Of a stretch of 64,000 bases of DNA, positions 8,275 through 17,452 are shown piece after piece. Positions within the stretch are counted from its first letter, which is position 1, and every line of letters starts with the position of its first letter. Origin of the DNA: Pseudomonas khorasanensis (lineage in GTDB: Bacteria; Pseudomonadota; Gammaproteobacteria; Pseudomonadales; Pseudomonadaceae). The notes beneath the pieces were generated by a model, which ran no database searches, was not told the origin of the DNA, and saw nothing but the letters and a program-made list of their open reading frames with translations. Made by a program: the position numbers and the translations under genes. Location of the stretch: the NCBI RefSeq assembly GCF_014268505.2, contig NZ_JABWQP020000015.1, forward strand, positions 1-64,000, in the 5' to 3' direction.

Positions 8275-9117
8275 ATGCTCGATAGCCCGATCCGCGAACA
8301 TCTCGACACACTGCTGCAGGCCATGGCCGACGACAAATTTGTGGTGTTGACCGGGGCCGGGATCAGTACTCCGTCGGGGATTCCGGATTATCGCGACAGC
8401 GATGGTGTACGTCGCGGACGGCAGCCGATGATGTATCAGGAGTTCCTTTCTGCCCCGCAATCACGCCGGCGCTACTGGGCACGCGCCATGCTCGGTTGGC
8501 CGCGCGTGCGCCAGGCCCGACCGAATGCTGCCCATCAAGCACTCGCTACCTTGCAGCAGCGCGGCCGGATCAGCGACTTAATCACACAGAATGTCGACGC
8601 CTTGCACGATCAGGCTGGCAGTCACGATGTGATCGAGTTACACGGCAGCCTCCACCGGGTGCTGTGCCTGGATTGCGGGCAGCGCAGTCAGCGCGATGAG
8701 ATCCAGCGCCAGATGGAAACGCAAAATCCTTACCTGAACGGTGTTGATGCCGTGCAGGCACCGGACGGCGATACTTTGCTCGATCCGGCTTTCGAGGCGC
8801 GATTTCAAGTGCCGCAGTGTCCGCACTGCTCAGGTGAACGGATGAAACCGGATGTTGTGTTTTTTGGCGAGAACGTGGCGCAGGCTACGGCGGCCCGGGC
8901 CATGGCCGCTGCCGAGAGTGCGGCGGGGATGCTCGTAGTCGGGTCATCGCTGATGGCGTATTCGGCGTTTCGCTTGTGTCGCACGATTGCCGACCGTGGC
9001 AAGCCGCTGATGGCGATCAATCTGGGCAAGACCCGGGCCGATGACCTGCTCGATCTGAAGATTGAAGGCTCGTGTGAAGAGCTTTTGCCGTGGTTGGTGG
9101 AAAAGCTCGGGCGGTGA
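8275..9117 (+). CDS. Sir2-family NAD-dependent protein deacylase
   Basis: 280 residues. The sirtuin NAD motifs are clear: VVLTGAGISTPSGIPDYRD (about 25-43), the TQNVD motif, catalytic histidine in ELHGSLHRVLC, and a four-cysteine zinc site (CLDCG and CPHC). Length fits a bacterial sirtuin with an extended zinc module. It removes acyl groups from lysines using NAD+, in the cytoplasm. ATG at 8275 is preferred to the GTG at 8266 because TGGAG lies about 8 bases before it. Apparently a single-gene unit. Confidence 0.9.
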   Translation: MLDSPIREHLDTLLQAMADDKFVVLTGAGISTPSGIPDYRDSDGVRRGRQPMMYQEFLSAPQSRRRYWARAMLGWPRVRQARPNAAHQALATLQQRGRISDLITQNVDALHDQAGSHDVIELHGSLHRVLCLDCGQRSQRDEIQRQMETQNPYLNGVDAVQAPDGDTLLDPAFEARFQVPQCPHCSGERMKPDVVFFGENVAQATAARAMAAAESAAGMLVVGSSLMAYSAFRLCRTIADRGKPLMAINLGKTRADDLLDLKIEGSCEELLPWLVEKLGR

Positions 9118-9198
9118 TTTTTTGGGTATCGGGCTCGCCTGAAGATTCTGCTCTTAACCCTCCCCCGAGGGAGAGGGAACTGGCCGGATTGTTCTGGC

Positions 9199-10815
9199 TT
9201 AATGCCCCCGATCCAGCCCCACCAGCAGCGCACTGTCGTGGCTGTAAATGTCCGGCGCATAACGTACATGCCCCGCGCTGTCGACCTGCGCCGTCCAGTA
9301 GGTCATCAGGATCGGCACCGGCGCCGACAGACGAAACTCATGGGTGGTGCCGGACGCGAGCAATGTCTCGGTGCGGGCCTTTTCCGCCGGGGACAGCAGC
9401 AGATCACGCAGCTGCATCGGATGCTCGACGCGCACGCAACCGGAGCTGAACGCCCGCGGGCCTTTTTCAAACAATGCCTTGCTCGGCGTGTCGTGGAGGT
9501 ACACCGAGAACGGGTTGGGGAAGCGGATCACCATTTGTCCCAGTGGATTGCGCGGGCCGGCGTCCTGACGCAAAAGGATATTGCCGGGGTTGTCCCAATC
9601 GATATCCGCCGCGGCCAAAGGCTGACCGTTGGCGTCGAGCACTTGCAGGTTCTGGCGACTGAGGAAGGTCTGGTCCTTGCGGATTTCCGGAAGTTTGTCT
9701 TCCTTCCAGATGGTCGGCGGCACCGTCCAGGTCGGGTTGAGGGTCAGCCGGGTGACCCGGGATTTGAGCAGCGGTGTCTGACGCTCGGCGCGACCGACTT
9801 GGGTACGGGTCTGCCAGACCGCCTGGCCGCCCTGATACAGCGTCAGTTCGGCGGCAGCAACGTTGACCACCAGGCCATTGGGCTCCATGTCTTGGGCCAG
9901 CCAACGGAAACGTTCGAGGTTGACGCGCAACTGATCGCGACGGGTCAGCGGGCTGATGTTCAGTTCGGCAATCGTGCCCGGCCCGACCACGCCGTCAGCC
10001 TGCAATGAGTGACTGGCCTGAAATTGCTTCACCGCCTCCACCAGCACCCCGTCATAGGCATTGCCCGGCGAAACCACCGCGTCAGCCAGATAACCCTCGC
10101 TGTGCAGACGCTGCGCCAGTTCCGGCACGCGCTTGTCTTCCATCGCCGGGCGCAGCAATGGTCCGCTGCCGACCGGTTGCCACTGCGGCAAGGCCTGCAA
10201 ACGTTGCGCAGCGTACAGTTGACGTAAGTTTTGATATTGCGGCAGATGCGGACGGGCCAGATCGAACGCCGCCGGGATGTCATGCATGCCTGGCACCGCG
10301 ATACCGAGCAACTGCGCCTGACGATCAGTCGGCGGGCCATCGACACGCCACAGCGGTTCGAAATGCGATTGCAGCAGGCGACCGTAATGCAAATCCTGCA
10401 ACGCCTGGAGGTAGTTGCGACTGATATCGATGTCGGCGCACAACTCGCCGTCCTGCGGCGGTGTCGCTGCGACGGCATAGCGATTCGGATTCAGCCCATC
10501 GTCTGCCAGAAGCTGCAATTGCTCGCGCAATGCCGGCAATCGTGCGGATTCACCCGCCCACACCGGCATCCAGTCCTGCTGTTCGTAGAACGCCTGCAAT
10601 TGCGTCAACGCAGGACCACTGAGTCGCGCCGCAATCGCCGGACACGACTGCGGCAGGCTGATCAATACCGCTTGCAACGGGCTGCGCGGCTCCACCGGAA
10701 TCTCCGCTGGCGGCGTCGGTAACGTTTCAAGGGGTGGCAGCGGTTCATCGGCGCAAGCGACAAACGGCGCAGCGAGCAAACAAATGCTCAAGTAGCATGC
10801 GTACTTTTTGAACAA
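9199..10815 (-). CDS. YcbB/LdtD-type L,D-transpeptidase
   Basis: 538 residues with a signal peptide (MFKKYACYLSICLLAAPFVACA). Order of parts: an N-terminal scaffold region (about 50-230), a peptidoglycan-binding helical domain (about 235-295, LQADGVVGPGTIAELN), then a YkuD catalytic domain with HDTPSKALFEKGPRAFSSGC and catalytic C460 in SSGCVRV. This is the layout of E. coli LdtD (YcbB), which makes 3-3 cross-links in peptidoglycan in the periplasm. It is divergent from another YkuD-type gene, so cell-wall functions cluster here. Confidence 0.92.
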   Translation of the reverse strand: MFKKYACYLSICLLAAPFVACADEPLPPLETLPTPPAEIPVEPRSPLQAVLISLPQSCPAIAARLSGPALTQLQAFYEQQDWMPVWAGESARLPALREQLQLLADDGLNPNRYAVAATPPQDGELCADIDISRNYLQALQDLHYGRLLQSHFEPLWRVDGPPTDRQAQLLGIAVPGMHDIPAAFDLARPHLPQYQNLRQLYAAQRLQALPQWQPVGSGPLLRPAMEDKRVPELAQRLHSEGYLADAVVSPGNAYDGVLVEAVKQFQASHSLQADGVVGPGTIAELNISPLTRRDQLRVNLERFRWLAQDMEPNGLVVNVAAAELTLYQGGQAVWQTRTQVGRAERQTPLLKSRVTRLTLNPTWTVPPTIWKEDKLPEIRKDQTFLSRQNLQVLDANGQPLAAADIDWDNPGNILLRQDAGPRNPLGQMVIRFPNPFSVYLHDTPSKALFEKGPRAFSSGCVRVEHPMQLRDLLLSPAEKARTETLLASGTTHEFRLSAPVPILMTYWTAQVDSAGHVRYAPDIYSHDSALLVGLDRGH

Positions 10816-10965
10816 CTGCTTTACTCCAATCCATGGCCGTCCAGATGACGGTCAACCTTACATCAGGTGCGCTGAACAGTCAGGCTCGAAAACCGGGCCT
10901 GCGGTATTGACTGGGAGTCAGGAGCCAAAGTGCCGTTTATGTAGCAAGTGAGGACACTTTATAAA

Positions 10966-11679
10966 ATGTTGACGTTTTTGCGCCGACTTCTGTTGGGCAC
11001 CGCGACCCTTGTCGCAGTGACCAGCCCAGTATTTGCCGCCGGCAAGCCATCGCCGGTTCTCTACAACAGCCTCGCCCACGCCGCCCCGGAACTCAATCCC
11101 CAAGCGCTCAAAGGTGCACTGAGCGCGATGCAATGCGCGGTCAACAACGGCGCAAGACCCTCGCGTCATCTGGCGATCATTGATTACTCGCAGCCGTCCA
11201 CCGAGCGGCGGTTGTGGATTTTCGACCTGAGCAAAAAGAAGCTGGTGCTGCGCGATCTGGTCGCCCACGGCTCAAACTCCGGGGAAAACTTCGCCACGCA
11301 ATTTTCCAATCGCGAAGGCAGCTATCAGTCCAGCCTCGGCCTGTTCCGCACCCAGGAAAGCTACGAGGGTGCCCACGGTTATTCGCTGCGCATGGATGGC
11401 CTCGAACCCGGGTTCAATGACTTGGCTCGGGATCGCGCCATCGTTATCCACGCCGCCAGTTATGTGAACCCGTTGTGGAGCAAGCGTCAGGGCCGCATCG
11501 GCCGCAGCCAGGGTTGCCCCGCCGTGCGGCCGCAGATTGCAAAGCAGGTGATTGATCGCCTGAAGAACGGCCAGTTCATGTTTTCCTGGTACCCGGATCA
11601 GCGCTGGCTGCAAAAGTCGCCGTACCTGAACTGCCAGCCACAGCAGGTGGCGAGCATTCTCAACACCCACGCAAGCTAA
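10966..11679 (+). CDS. YkuD-like murein L,D-transpeptidase catalytic domain protein
   Basis: 237 residues with a signal peptide (MLTFLRRLLLGTATLVAVTS, cleavage near VFA). The family is the shorter YkuD_2-type: it shows HAASYVNPLWSKRQGRIGRSQGCPAV with the catalytic His and Cys spacing of L,D-transpeptidases, and GEN/GSYQSSLGLFRT upstream. ATG at 10966 gives a clean signal peptide; GTG at 10948 is possible but lacks a ribosome binding site. The stop overlaps that of the convergent SleB gene by three bases. Confidence 0.86.
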   Translation: MLTFLRRLLLGTATLVAVTSPVFAAGKPSPVLYNSLAHAAPELNPQALKGALSAMQCAVNNGARPSRHLAIIDYSQPSTERRLWIFDLSKKKLVLRDLVAHGSNSGENFATQFSNREGSYQSSLGLFRTQESYEGAHGYSLRMDGLEPGFNDLARDRAIVIHAASYVNPLWSKRQGRIGRSQGCPAVRPQIAKQVIDRLKNGQFMFSWYPDQRWLQKSPYLNCQPQQVASILNTHAS

Positions 11680-12296
11680 CGCGCATCGCCCCCGGTAGGT
11701 TTGTAGAACAGAAACCTGCCGGTCTGCGCGGTATTGCGATACGACCTGGCCCAACTCGGATGCACGTTGCGGTCGTGGAAATACAAGGCACCGCGGGTGC
11801 GATCCTTTAGCTGGCGATTCAACGCCTTGCCGGCGATTTCCTTGGCCAGGGCGTACTCGGCGTCTTCCTTGACCTGATCAGGCTTGCCATCGCACCACCA
11901 GGAAAACTGGCAATTGCCCGTTTCCGAACCTTGCTTGACCACGGCGCACACCGTGTCCGGAAAGCCTTTGTGGCCAAGTCGATTCATCACCACGCTGGCC
12001 ACGGCTTCCATTTCCGGGGTGTCCTTGCCCTTGGCTTCCCAGTAAATGCTGCGCGCCAGACAGGTCAGCGGATCGTCCAGCGGCGCGGCACCGGCCGGGT
12101 CTACCGCTTGTGCCTCGGTCGGGGTGATGGCTTCGGATTTCGGCGCCGGCGCAGCACTGGCTTTGTCCACCGCTTTCTCCTCCAGAACCTCGGCTTTCTG
12201 TTCGGCCCGGGTTTCGATCGGTGCCTGCGCTCCAGCCCATGCTGCGCCAGTTAAAAAGAAACACAACAAACCGCCCGCCAAGCCTTTCAATCCCAT
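11676..12296 (-). CDS. SleB-type cell-wall hydrolase
   Basis: 206 residues starting MGLKGLAGGLLCFFLTGAAWA, a signal peptide. It is followed by a charged Ala/Glu/Pro-rich linker (about 25-65) and the SleB hydrolase domain (CLARSIYWEAKGKDTPEMEAV, VVMNRLGHKGFP, CQFSWWCDG, ALYFH). The Glu in YWEAKG is the usual catalytic position. Predicted to cut peptidoglycan as a lytic enzyme in the periplasm. The start at 12296 is chosen over 12386 because the signal peptide begins there. It is convergent and stop-overlapping with the YkuD gene. Confidence 0.88.
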   Translation of the reverse strand: MGLKGLAGGLLCFFLTGAAWAGAQAPIETRAEQKAEVLEEKAVDKASAAPAPKSEAITPTEAQAVDPAGAAPLDDPLTCLARSIYWEAKGKDTPEMEAVASVVMNRLGHKGFPDTVCAVVKQGSETGNCQFSWWCDGKPDQVKEDAEYALAKEIAGKALNRQLKDRTRGALYFHDRNVHPSWARSYRNTAQTGRFLFYKPTGGDAR

Positions 12297-12473
12297 GTCG
12301 GTTCTTCCGTCAGCGCCCGTAGCGGGCAAGGTGTTACGTCGGTGAGACGCCCGGTTTTCGGGGCCTTCGCAGAGTGTAGCGAGCAAATGCGCGGGCGCAC
12401 CAGCGCAGAAAAAATTCGCCCCACCGGGGGCCTTTCGCGCATCATGGGCGCATTCAGCTCAAGGGAGATTTCC

Positions 12474-13325
12474 ATGCGCTTCATGCCGTCCGTTTTGCGT
12501 AGTGCCGTGTTGTCGCTGGGCGTGGTGTTTGCCACCTCGGCGGTGGCCGCCGATGAGTTGCAACTGATCGAGTCGATCAACAGCTATCGCAGCCAGCCGC
12601 AGCGCTGCGGCACTCAGGCGTCGAACGAGTTGCCGCCGCTGTCGACTGATCCGAGGCTGCGATTGCCGGCCAGCGGCGCGGTCGATCTGCAGCAAGCCAT
12701 GGCCAGTGCCCGCTACCCGATGGTCAACGTTCAGGCGATCACCCTCAACGGCCCGCGCGATGCGGCCGCAGCGCTGCAGGCAATCAAGGAAAGCTTCTGT
12801 CAGGTGGTGCTCGATCCGCAGTTTGTCGATGTCGGCGTCAGCCGCGTCGACCGCGATTGGCGCATCGTCCTGGCGCGGCCGCTGTTGTCAGCGAAACTGG
12901 GCGATGCGCAGGCCGAAGGGCAAAAGCTGCTGGCGCAACTCAATACCGCGCGCGGCCAGGCGCGACAGTGCGGCGGCCAGTCCTTCGCTGCCGCCGCGCC
13001 GCTGGCCTGGAACGCGACGCTGGGCACGGTTGCTCAGGATCACAGCCGTGACATGGCCAACAATAATTACCTCGACCACAAGGACCGCGACGGACGAACG
13101 CCCGGTGACCGCGCCGAACTGGCCGGTTACAGCGGGCAACTGGTCGGTGAAAACATTGCTGCCGGGCAAGACACCGTTGGCAAAGTCGTCGACGGCTGGC
13201 TCGCCAGTCCCGGCCATTGCGCCAACCTGATGAACCCGCAATATCAGGAACTGGGCGCCGCGTACGCGACGGATCCGAAAAGCAATGCCGGGATTTACTG
13301 GACGGCGATGTTCGGCGCGCCGTAA
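12474..13325 (+). CDS. Secreted CAP-domain (SCP/PR1-like) protein
   Basis: 283 residues with a signal peptide (cleavage near AVA/ADE, about residue 24). The C-terminal half is a CAP domain: HSRDMANNNYLDHKDRDG, GENIAAG, WLASPGHCANLMNP and the final YWTAMFG. The N-terminal half (25-125) has its own cysteines and a related helix pattern (INSYRSQPQRC), so this may be a duplicated or degenerate CAP half. Bacterial CAP proteins are extracytoplasmic with no single known activity. AGGGAGA precedes the ATG at 12474. Confidence 0.85.
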   Translation: MRFMPSVLRSAVLSLGVVFATSAVAADELQLIESINSYRSQPQRCGTQASNELPPLSTDPRLRLPASGAVDLQQAMASARYPMVNVQAITLNGPRDAAAALQAIKESFCQVVLDPQFVDVGVSRVDRDWRIVLARPLLSAKLGDAQAEGQKLLAQLNTARGQARQCGGQSFAAAAPLAWNATLGTVAQDHSRDMANNNYLDHKDRDGRTPGDRAELAGYSGQLVGENIAAGQDTVGKVVDGWLASPGHCANLMNPQYQELGAAYATDPKSNAGIYWTAMFGAP

Positions 13326-13444
13326 GGCATCATCGACGCTATCAATCACTCGGTCAGCCAGAGTGATTGGACGGCGTGGCGAGGGCACCCTACCCTGCGC
13401 CATCTGCGCCCGCTAACGGCGCTCCCTATCCACGAGGCGGATCC

Positions 13445-14443
13445 ATGACAGAGCGTGAATTGATCGATGGTCACAACCGCCGCGTGGATTATCTGCGCCT
13501 GTCGGTCACCGACCGCTGCGATTTTCGCTGCGTCTATTGCATGGCCGAAGACATGCAGTTCCTCCCGCGCCAGCAGATTCTCACCCTCGAAGAGCTGTTC
13601 CAGGTGGCGCAAAGCTTCGTCGCCCTCGGCACGCGCAAGATCCGCCTGACCGGTGGTGAGCCGCTGATCCGTCCCGGCGTTGTGCAACTCTGTGAACAAA
13701 TCGCCGCCCTGCCCGGCCTGCGCGAGTTGTGCCTGACCACCAATGGGTCGCAATTGGGCAGGCTGGCCAAGCCGTTGTTCGAGGCCGGGGTCAAGCGCCT
13801 CAACATTAGCCTCGACAGCCTCGACCCGCAACGCTTCAAGGAGCTGACCCGCACCGGCGACCTGGCGCAGGTCATCGACGGCATCGATGCCGCCCGCGCC
13901 GCCGGTTTCACCCGCACCAAGCTCAACTGCGTGGTGATGCAGGGGCGCAACGATCACGAAATCAACGACCTGGTGAGTTTCGGCATCGAGCGCGACCTGG
14001 ACATTTCCTTCATCGAAGAGATGCCGCTGGGGGCGATCTCCGAGCACAGTCGCGCCGAGTCGTTCTATTCCAGCGCGCAGGTGCGCGAACGCATCGCCGA
14101 ACGCTTCACCCTGATCGAGTCGGCCGAATCGACCCAGGGGCCGTCGCGTTACTGGCGCGTGGCCGAGGCGCCGAACATTCGCCTGGGCTTTATTTCGCCG
14201 CACAGCCATAACTTCTGCGGCACCTGCAACCGCGTGCGCCTCACCGTCGAGGGACGCCTGCTGCTGTGTTTGGGCAACGAGCATTCGATGGACCTCAAAG
14301 CGGTGTTGCGCGCCCACCCAGGCCATCCCGAACGCCTGGAAAACGCCATTATCGAGGCGATGAAACTCAAGCCGTATCGACACAATTTCGAAGTCAACGA
14401 CGACGTGCAAGTGGTGCGTTTCATGAACATGACCGGCGGCTGA
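13445..14443 (+). CDS. moaA: GTP 3',8-cyclase (molybdenum cofactor synthesis)
   Basis: 332 residues. A radical SAM enzyme that converts GTP to 3',8-cyclo-GTP, the first step of molybdopterin synthesis. The N-terminal cluster motif is C25-x3-C29-x2-C32 (CDFRCVYC); the C-terminal second cluster is CGTCNRVRL plus a later Cys in LLLCLG. GG at the C-terminus (MTGG) is the conserved functional tail. ATG at 13445 is chosen by family start and by the GAGGCGG upstream. No other moa genes are adjacent; pseudomonads often carry more than one moaA. Confidence 0.95.
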   Translation: MTERELIDGHNRRVDYLRLSVTDRCDFRCVYCMAEDMQFLPRQQILTLEELFQVAQSFVALGTRKIRLTGGEPLIRPGVVQLCEQIAALPGLRELCLTTNGSQLGRLAKPLFEAGVKRLNISLDSLDPQRFKELTRTGDLAQVIDGIDAARAAGFTRTKLNCVVMQGRNDHEINDLVSFGIERDLDISFIEEMPLGAISEHSRAESFYSSAQVRERIAERFTLIESAESTQGPSRYWRVAEAPNIRLGFISPHSHNFCGTCNRVRLTVEGRLLLCLGNEHSMDLKAVLRAHPGHPERLENAIIEAMKLKPYRHNFEVNDDVQVVRFMNMTGG

Positions 14444-14468
14444 TTCGCCGCGCAACAGGGACCGCGAG

Positions 14469-15368
14469 ATGATCGTCAGACCGAGACCCAATCAGTTCGC
14501 CGTGTTGTTCACCCTCAGAGGCTCGATCGCCAAACGCATCGCCGTGCGCACCTTGATGCTGACACTGCTGGCGGCGGCGATTGTGCTGATCGAGCTCCTT
14601 GTGCCGAGTTATTTCGCGCAGATCAATGCGACACCGTTCACCCTGCTCGGTCTGTCGCTGTCGATCTTTCTGAGCTTTCGCAACAACGCCTGTTACGACC
14701 GTTGGTACGAGGGGCGCAAAGCCTGGGGCGAAGTGCTGTTGCGGGTGCGCTCGGTGATGCGCGAAACCCAGGGCGTCGATGACGCCAGCCTGCGAGCGCA
14801 GTTGTTGCGCAATCTGTGCGGTTTCGCTCACGCGCTGAACGCACGGCTGCGCGGAGAAAGTGAGGAGCGGGCCAGTGCCGACTGGGTCAGTCCACCTATC
14901 GATGGCTCTGCACCGGATTACTGCGGACAAATCATTCACCAGGTTGGGCGGCAGTGTTCAATGCTGGAATCGGCCGGCGCGCTGTCGCCCTGGCGCTATC
15001 AACTGCTGGCCAATCACCTCACCAGCCTGACTCAGGCCCAAGCCGTGTGCGATCGGATCAAGAACACGCCACTGCCTTTCCCTTACACCCTGCTGCTGCA
15101 CCGCACCATCTACCTGTTCTGCCTGCTGCTGCCCTTCGCCATGGCGCAATCGCTGGGTTGGTTGACGCCGCTGTTCACGGCGATTGTCAGCTACACCTTC
15201 TTCGGCTTCGACGCGATTGCCGATGAACTCGAAGACCCGTTCGGGCGCGATGAAAACGATCTGCCGACCGATGCACTGGTGCGCACGCTTGAGCGCGATG
15301 TGCTTTACGAACTCGGCGTTTCGCCGTTGCCGCCTGCGCCGAAGCCGGACGATTACGTGCTGCGCTGA
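14469..15368 (+). CDS. Bestrophin-family anion channel (YneE/UPF0187)
   Basis: 299 residues with MIVRPRPNQFAVLFTLRGSI at the start, the N-terminal helix pair, the RNNACYDRWYEGRKAWGEV signature of the family (about 75-93) and two further membrane hairpins (about 210-250). The conserved FGFDAIADELEDPFG segment near the C-terminus is diagnostic. Bacterial bestrophins are pentameric ion channels of the inner membrane. It starts 25 bases after moaA and is probably co-transcribed with it; the pairing has no obvious functional reason. Confidence 0.9.
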   Translation: MIVRPRPNQFAVLFTLRGSIAKRIAVRTLMLTLLAAAIVLIELLVPSYFAQINATPFTLLGLSLSIFLSFRNNACYDRWYEGRKAWGEVLLRVRSVMRETQGVDDASLRAQLLRNLCGFAHALNARLRGESEERASADWVSPPIDGSAPDYCGQIIHQVGRQCSMLESAGALSPWRYQLLANHLTSLTQAQAVCDRIKNTPLPFPYTLLLHRTIYLFCLLLPFAMAQSLGWLTPLFTAIVSYTFFGFDAIADELEDPFGRDENDLPTDALVRTLERDVLYELGVSPLPPAPKPDDYVLR

Positions 15369-15427
15369 ATGGCACAGCGGCAAGCAACGAAAGGGCCCGG
15401 CGTTTCACTCTGGACCTAGGTGCGACC

Positions 15428-15496
15428 ATTCGCGAGCAGGCTCGCTCCCACAGTTGAAATGCATTCTCCTGTGGGAGCGAGCCTGCTCGCGAAAAG
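15428..15496. repeat. REP doublet, family B, outward orientation
   Basis: CGAGCAGGCTCGCTCCCACA (about 15432-15451), then TGTGGGAGCGAGCCTGCTCG (15470-15489). The two copies point away from each other compared with the pair at 1806-1895. Confidence 0.85.
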
Positions 15497-15642
15497 GCAA
15501 CTCGGTCAATCAGGCCAAACGCACCAAGCGTCACCGACGAATCTCCCGTTTACACGCGCGCAGATTCCCCCTTACTATCCGGGCACACCGGTCGCCGGGC
15601 CTGCCCTGCTGCCGACGCTTTCCGCCAACGGAAACACGCGTT

Positions 15643-15720
15643 ATGAGCACGTCACCACAACAACCCCAAAGGTTGCACGTCTCTGCTGTACGCGCCCACT
15701 CAAACAGGGGCCGCGTATGA
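15643..15720 (+). CDS. Candidate 25-residue ORF upstream of the glutamine-synthetase-like gene
   Basis: Peptide starts MSTSPQQPQRLHVSAV. Its stop overlaps the ATG of the next small ORF (ATGA at 15717-15720). The ribosome binding site is weak and there is no recognisable family. Could be a leader peptide or chance. The 570-base gap between the bestrophin and ligase genes otherwise holds one REP doublet. Confidence 0.25.
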   Translation: MSTSPQQPQRLHVSAVRAHSNRGRV

Positions 15721-15806
15721 ACCGCATCGTCAATCTGCCCATGGCCCTGCGCCGTTCCAAGCTGCGTCACTCCGCACGCCCGCCGGATATCGCCGTTCCT
15801 GTCTGA
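15717..15806 (+). CDS. Candidate 29-residue ORF, coupled to the preceding one
   Basis: Peptide starts MNRIVNLPMALRRSK and is basic and arginine-rich. CAGGGG lies about 7 bases before its ATG. It overlaps the preceding ORF by ATGA, so the two could be translationally coupled, ending 132 bases before the ligase gene. Unrecognised; speculative. Confidence 0.28.
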   Translation: MNRIVNLPMALRRSKLRHSARPPDIAVPV

Positions 15807-15938
15807 TCGCGCGAGCTGAAAGTCGCGTCAGTCAATTTCCCTGTTTACTGATATCCCTACCGGGACACTTACGCCTTTTTGTCGCGTCGTGTCCGGCCGA
15901 ATCTGCGCGCCCGTGCGGCGCCATCGTGAGTGATTGTT

Positions 15939-17303
15939 ATGAAATTCGCAGCCATCGAAGACGCACGCCTGTTCCTCGAACAGAATCCCGATATCGACAT
16001 GATCGAGCTGTTCATCCTTGATGCCAACGGCGTGCCGCGCGGCAAGCTGTTGCACCGTGAAGAGCTGCTCGCCGTGTATGAAAGCGGCCGGCCTTTGCCG
16101 AGCACCATCCTGGGGCTGACCGTGCAGGGCGAAGACGTGGAAAACTCCGGGCTGGTCTGGGACGTCGGCGATATCGACTGCCGCGCCTATCCGCTGGAGG
16201 GCAGTCTGGTGCGCCTGCCCTGGCGGCAGATTCCGACCGCTGCGGTGCAAGTCAGCATGCATCCCACCGAAGGCCTGCCGGCAAGCATCGCCGATCCGCG
16301 CCATCTGCTGATCAAGGTGATCGACGGGCTCAAGGCCAAGGGTTATCACCCGATCATGGCGTGCGAGCTGGAGTTCTATCTGCTCGATGCCAAACGCGAT
16401 CACAACGGCCGCCCACAACCGGCGCTGGACGCTGACGGCGGACGCCCGCGACACACGCAAGTCTATGGTTTGCGCGAGCTGGAGCAGATCGAACCGTTCC
16501 TCGCCGACCTCTACAGCGCCTGCAAACTGCACGGTATTCCGGCGCGCACGGCGATCTCCGAATACGCCCCGGGCCAAGTGGAGATCACCCTCGAACACGG
16601 CGATGCGCTGGCGGCAATGGATCAGGCGGTGCGCTACAAACGCCTGGTCAAAGCCGTGGCGCACAAGCACGGGATGCAAGCGACATTCATGGCCAAACCC
16701 TTCGATGACCTGGCCGGGACCGGCATGCACATGCACGTCAGCCTCGCCGACGGCGAAGGACGCAATCTGTTCGCCGCTGAAGACCCGGCCGGCACGCCGT
16801 TGTTGCGCACGGCAATTGGCGGCATGCTCGCCTCCCTGCTCGACTCGCTGCTGCTGTTCTGCCCGAACGCCAATTCCTACCGTCGTTTCCAGGCCAACAG
16901 CTACGCGCCGCTGGCGCCGACCTGGGGCGTCGACAACCGTACCGTCAGCCTGCGCGTACCCGGTGGCCCGGCCCAGACGCGGCATATCGAACACCGCATC
17001 TGCGGCGCCGACGCCAACCCGTATCTGGCGGCGGCCGCGATCCTTGCCGGCATTCATCGCGGTATTCGCGAAGACCTCGATCCCGGTGCGCCGGTCGAAG
17101 GCAATGGTTATGCGCAGGCGAAAGAATTGCTGCCGACCGATTGGCTGACATCGTTGCAGGCGCTGGAAAATTCCGCCTGGGCGCGGGAGGCTTTGGGGCA
17201 GGAATTTCTCGCTGTGTATCTGGCAGTGAAGCGCGCCGAGTATCGGCAGTTCATGGCCGAAGTGGGTGAGCAGGATTGGCGGTGGTACCTCACCGAGGCT
17301 TAA
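15939..17303 (+). CDS. Glutamine-synthetase-like gamma-glutamyl-polyamine synthetase (first copy)
   Basis: 454 residues (ATG at 15939; an in-frame GTG at 15930 is possible). The N-terminal domain has MIELFILDANGVPRGKLL; the catalytic domain has CELEFYLLD, PGQVEITLEHGDAL, FMAKPFDDLAGTGMHMHVSL, NSYRRFQANSYAP and RIEHRI-like HIEHRICGADANPYL. This is the PuuA/PauA branch, which attaches glutamate to an amine, rather than GlnA. The paired oxidase follows 149 bases downstream after a REP doublet. A second ligase is encoded at 28935-30311; the two may prefer different polyamines (PauA paralogues do in P. aeruginosa). Confidence 0.88.
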   Translation: MKFAAIEDARLFLEQNPDIDMIELFILDANGVPRGKLLHREELLAVYESGRPLPSTILGLTVQGEDVENSGLVWDVGDIDCRAYPLEGSLVRLPWRQIPTAAVQVSMHPTEGLPASIADPRHLLIKVIDGLKAKGYHPIMACELEFYLLDAKRDHNGRPQPALDADGGRPRHTQVYGLRELEQIEPFLADLYSACKLHGIPARTAISEYAPGQVEITLEHGDALAAMDQAVRYKRLVKAVAHKHGMQATFMAKPFDDLAGTGMHMHVSLADGEGRNLFAAEDPAGTPLLRTAIGGMLASLLDSLLLFCPNANSYRRFQANSYAPLAPTWGVDNRTVSLRVPGGPAQTRHIEHRICGADANPYLAAAAILAGIHRGIREDLDPGAPVEGNGYAQAKELLPTDWLTSLQALENSAWAREALGQEFLAVYLAVKRAEYRQFMAEVGEQDWRWYLTEA

Positions 17304-17319
17304 AGATCCAACACCGAAC

Positions 17320-17412
17320 CTGTGGGAGCGAGCCTGCTCGCGAAGGCGTCGTCACATTCAACATTTTGGGTGACTGACACACCGCATTCGCGAGCAAGCT
17401 CGCTCCCACAGG
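17320..17412. repeat. REP doublet, family B
   Basis: TGTGGGAGCGAGCCTGCTCG at 17321 and an inverted partner ending at about 17411. Sits between the ligase and oxidase genes of one putative operon. Confidence 0.85.
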
Positions 17413-17452
17413 GGATTGCGTTTCGACTCATGATTTTTTTGTGGACACCAAC

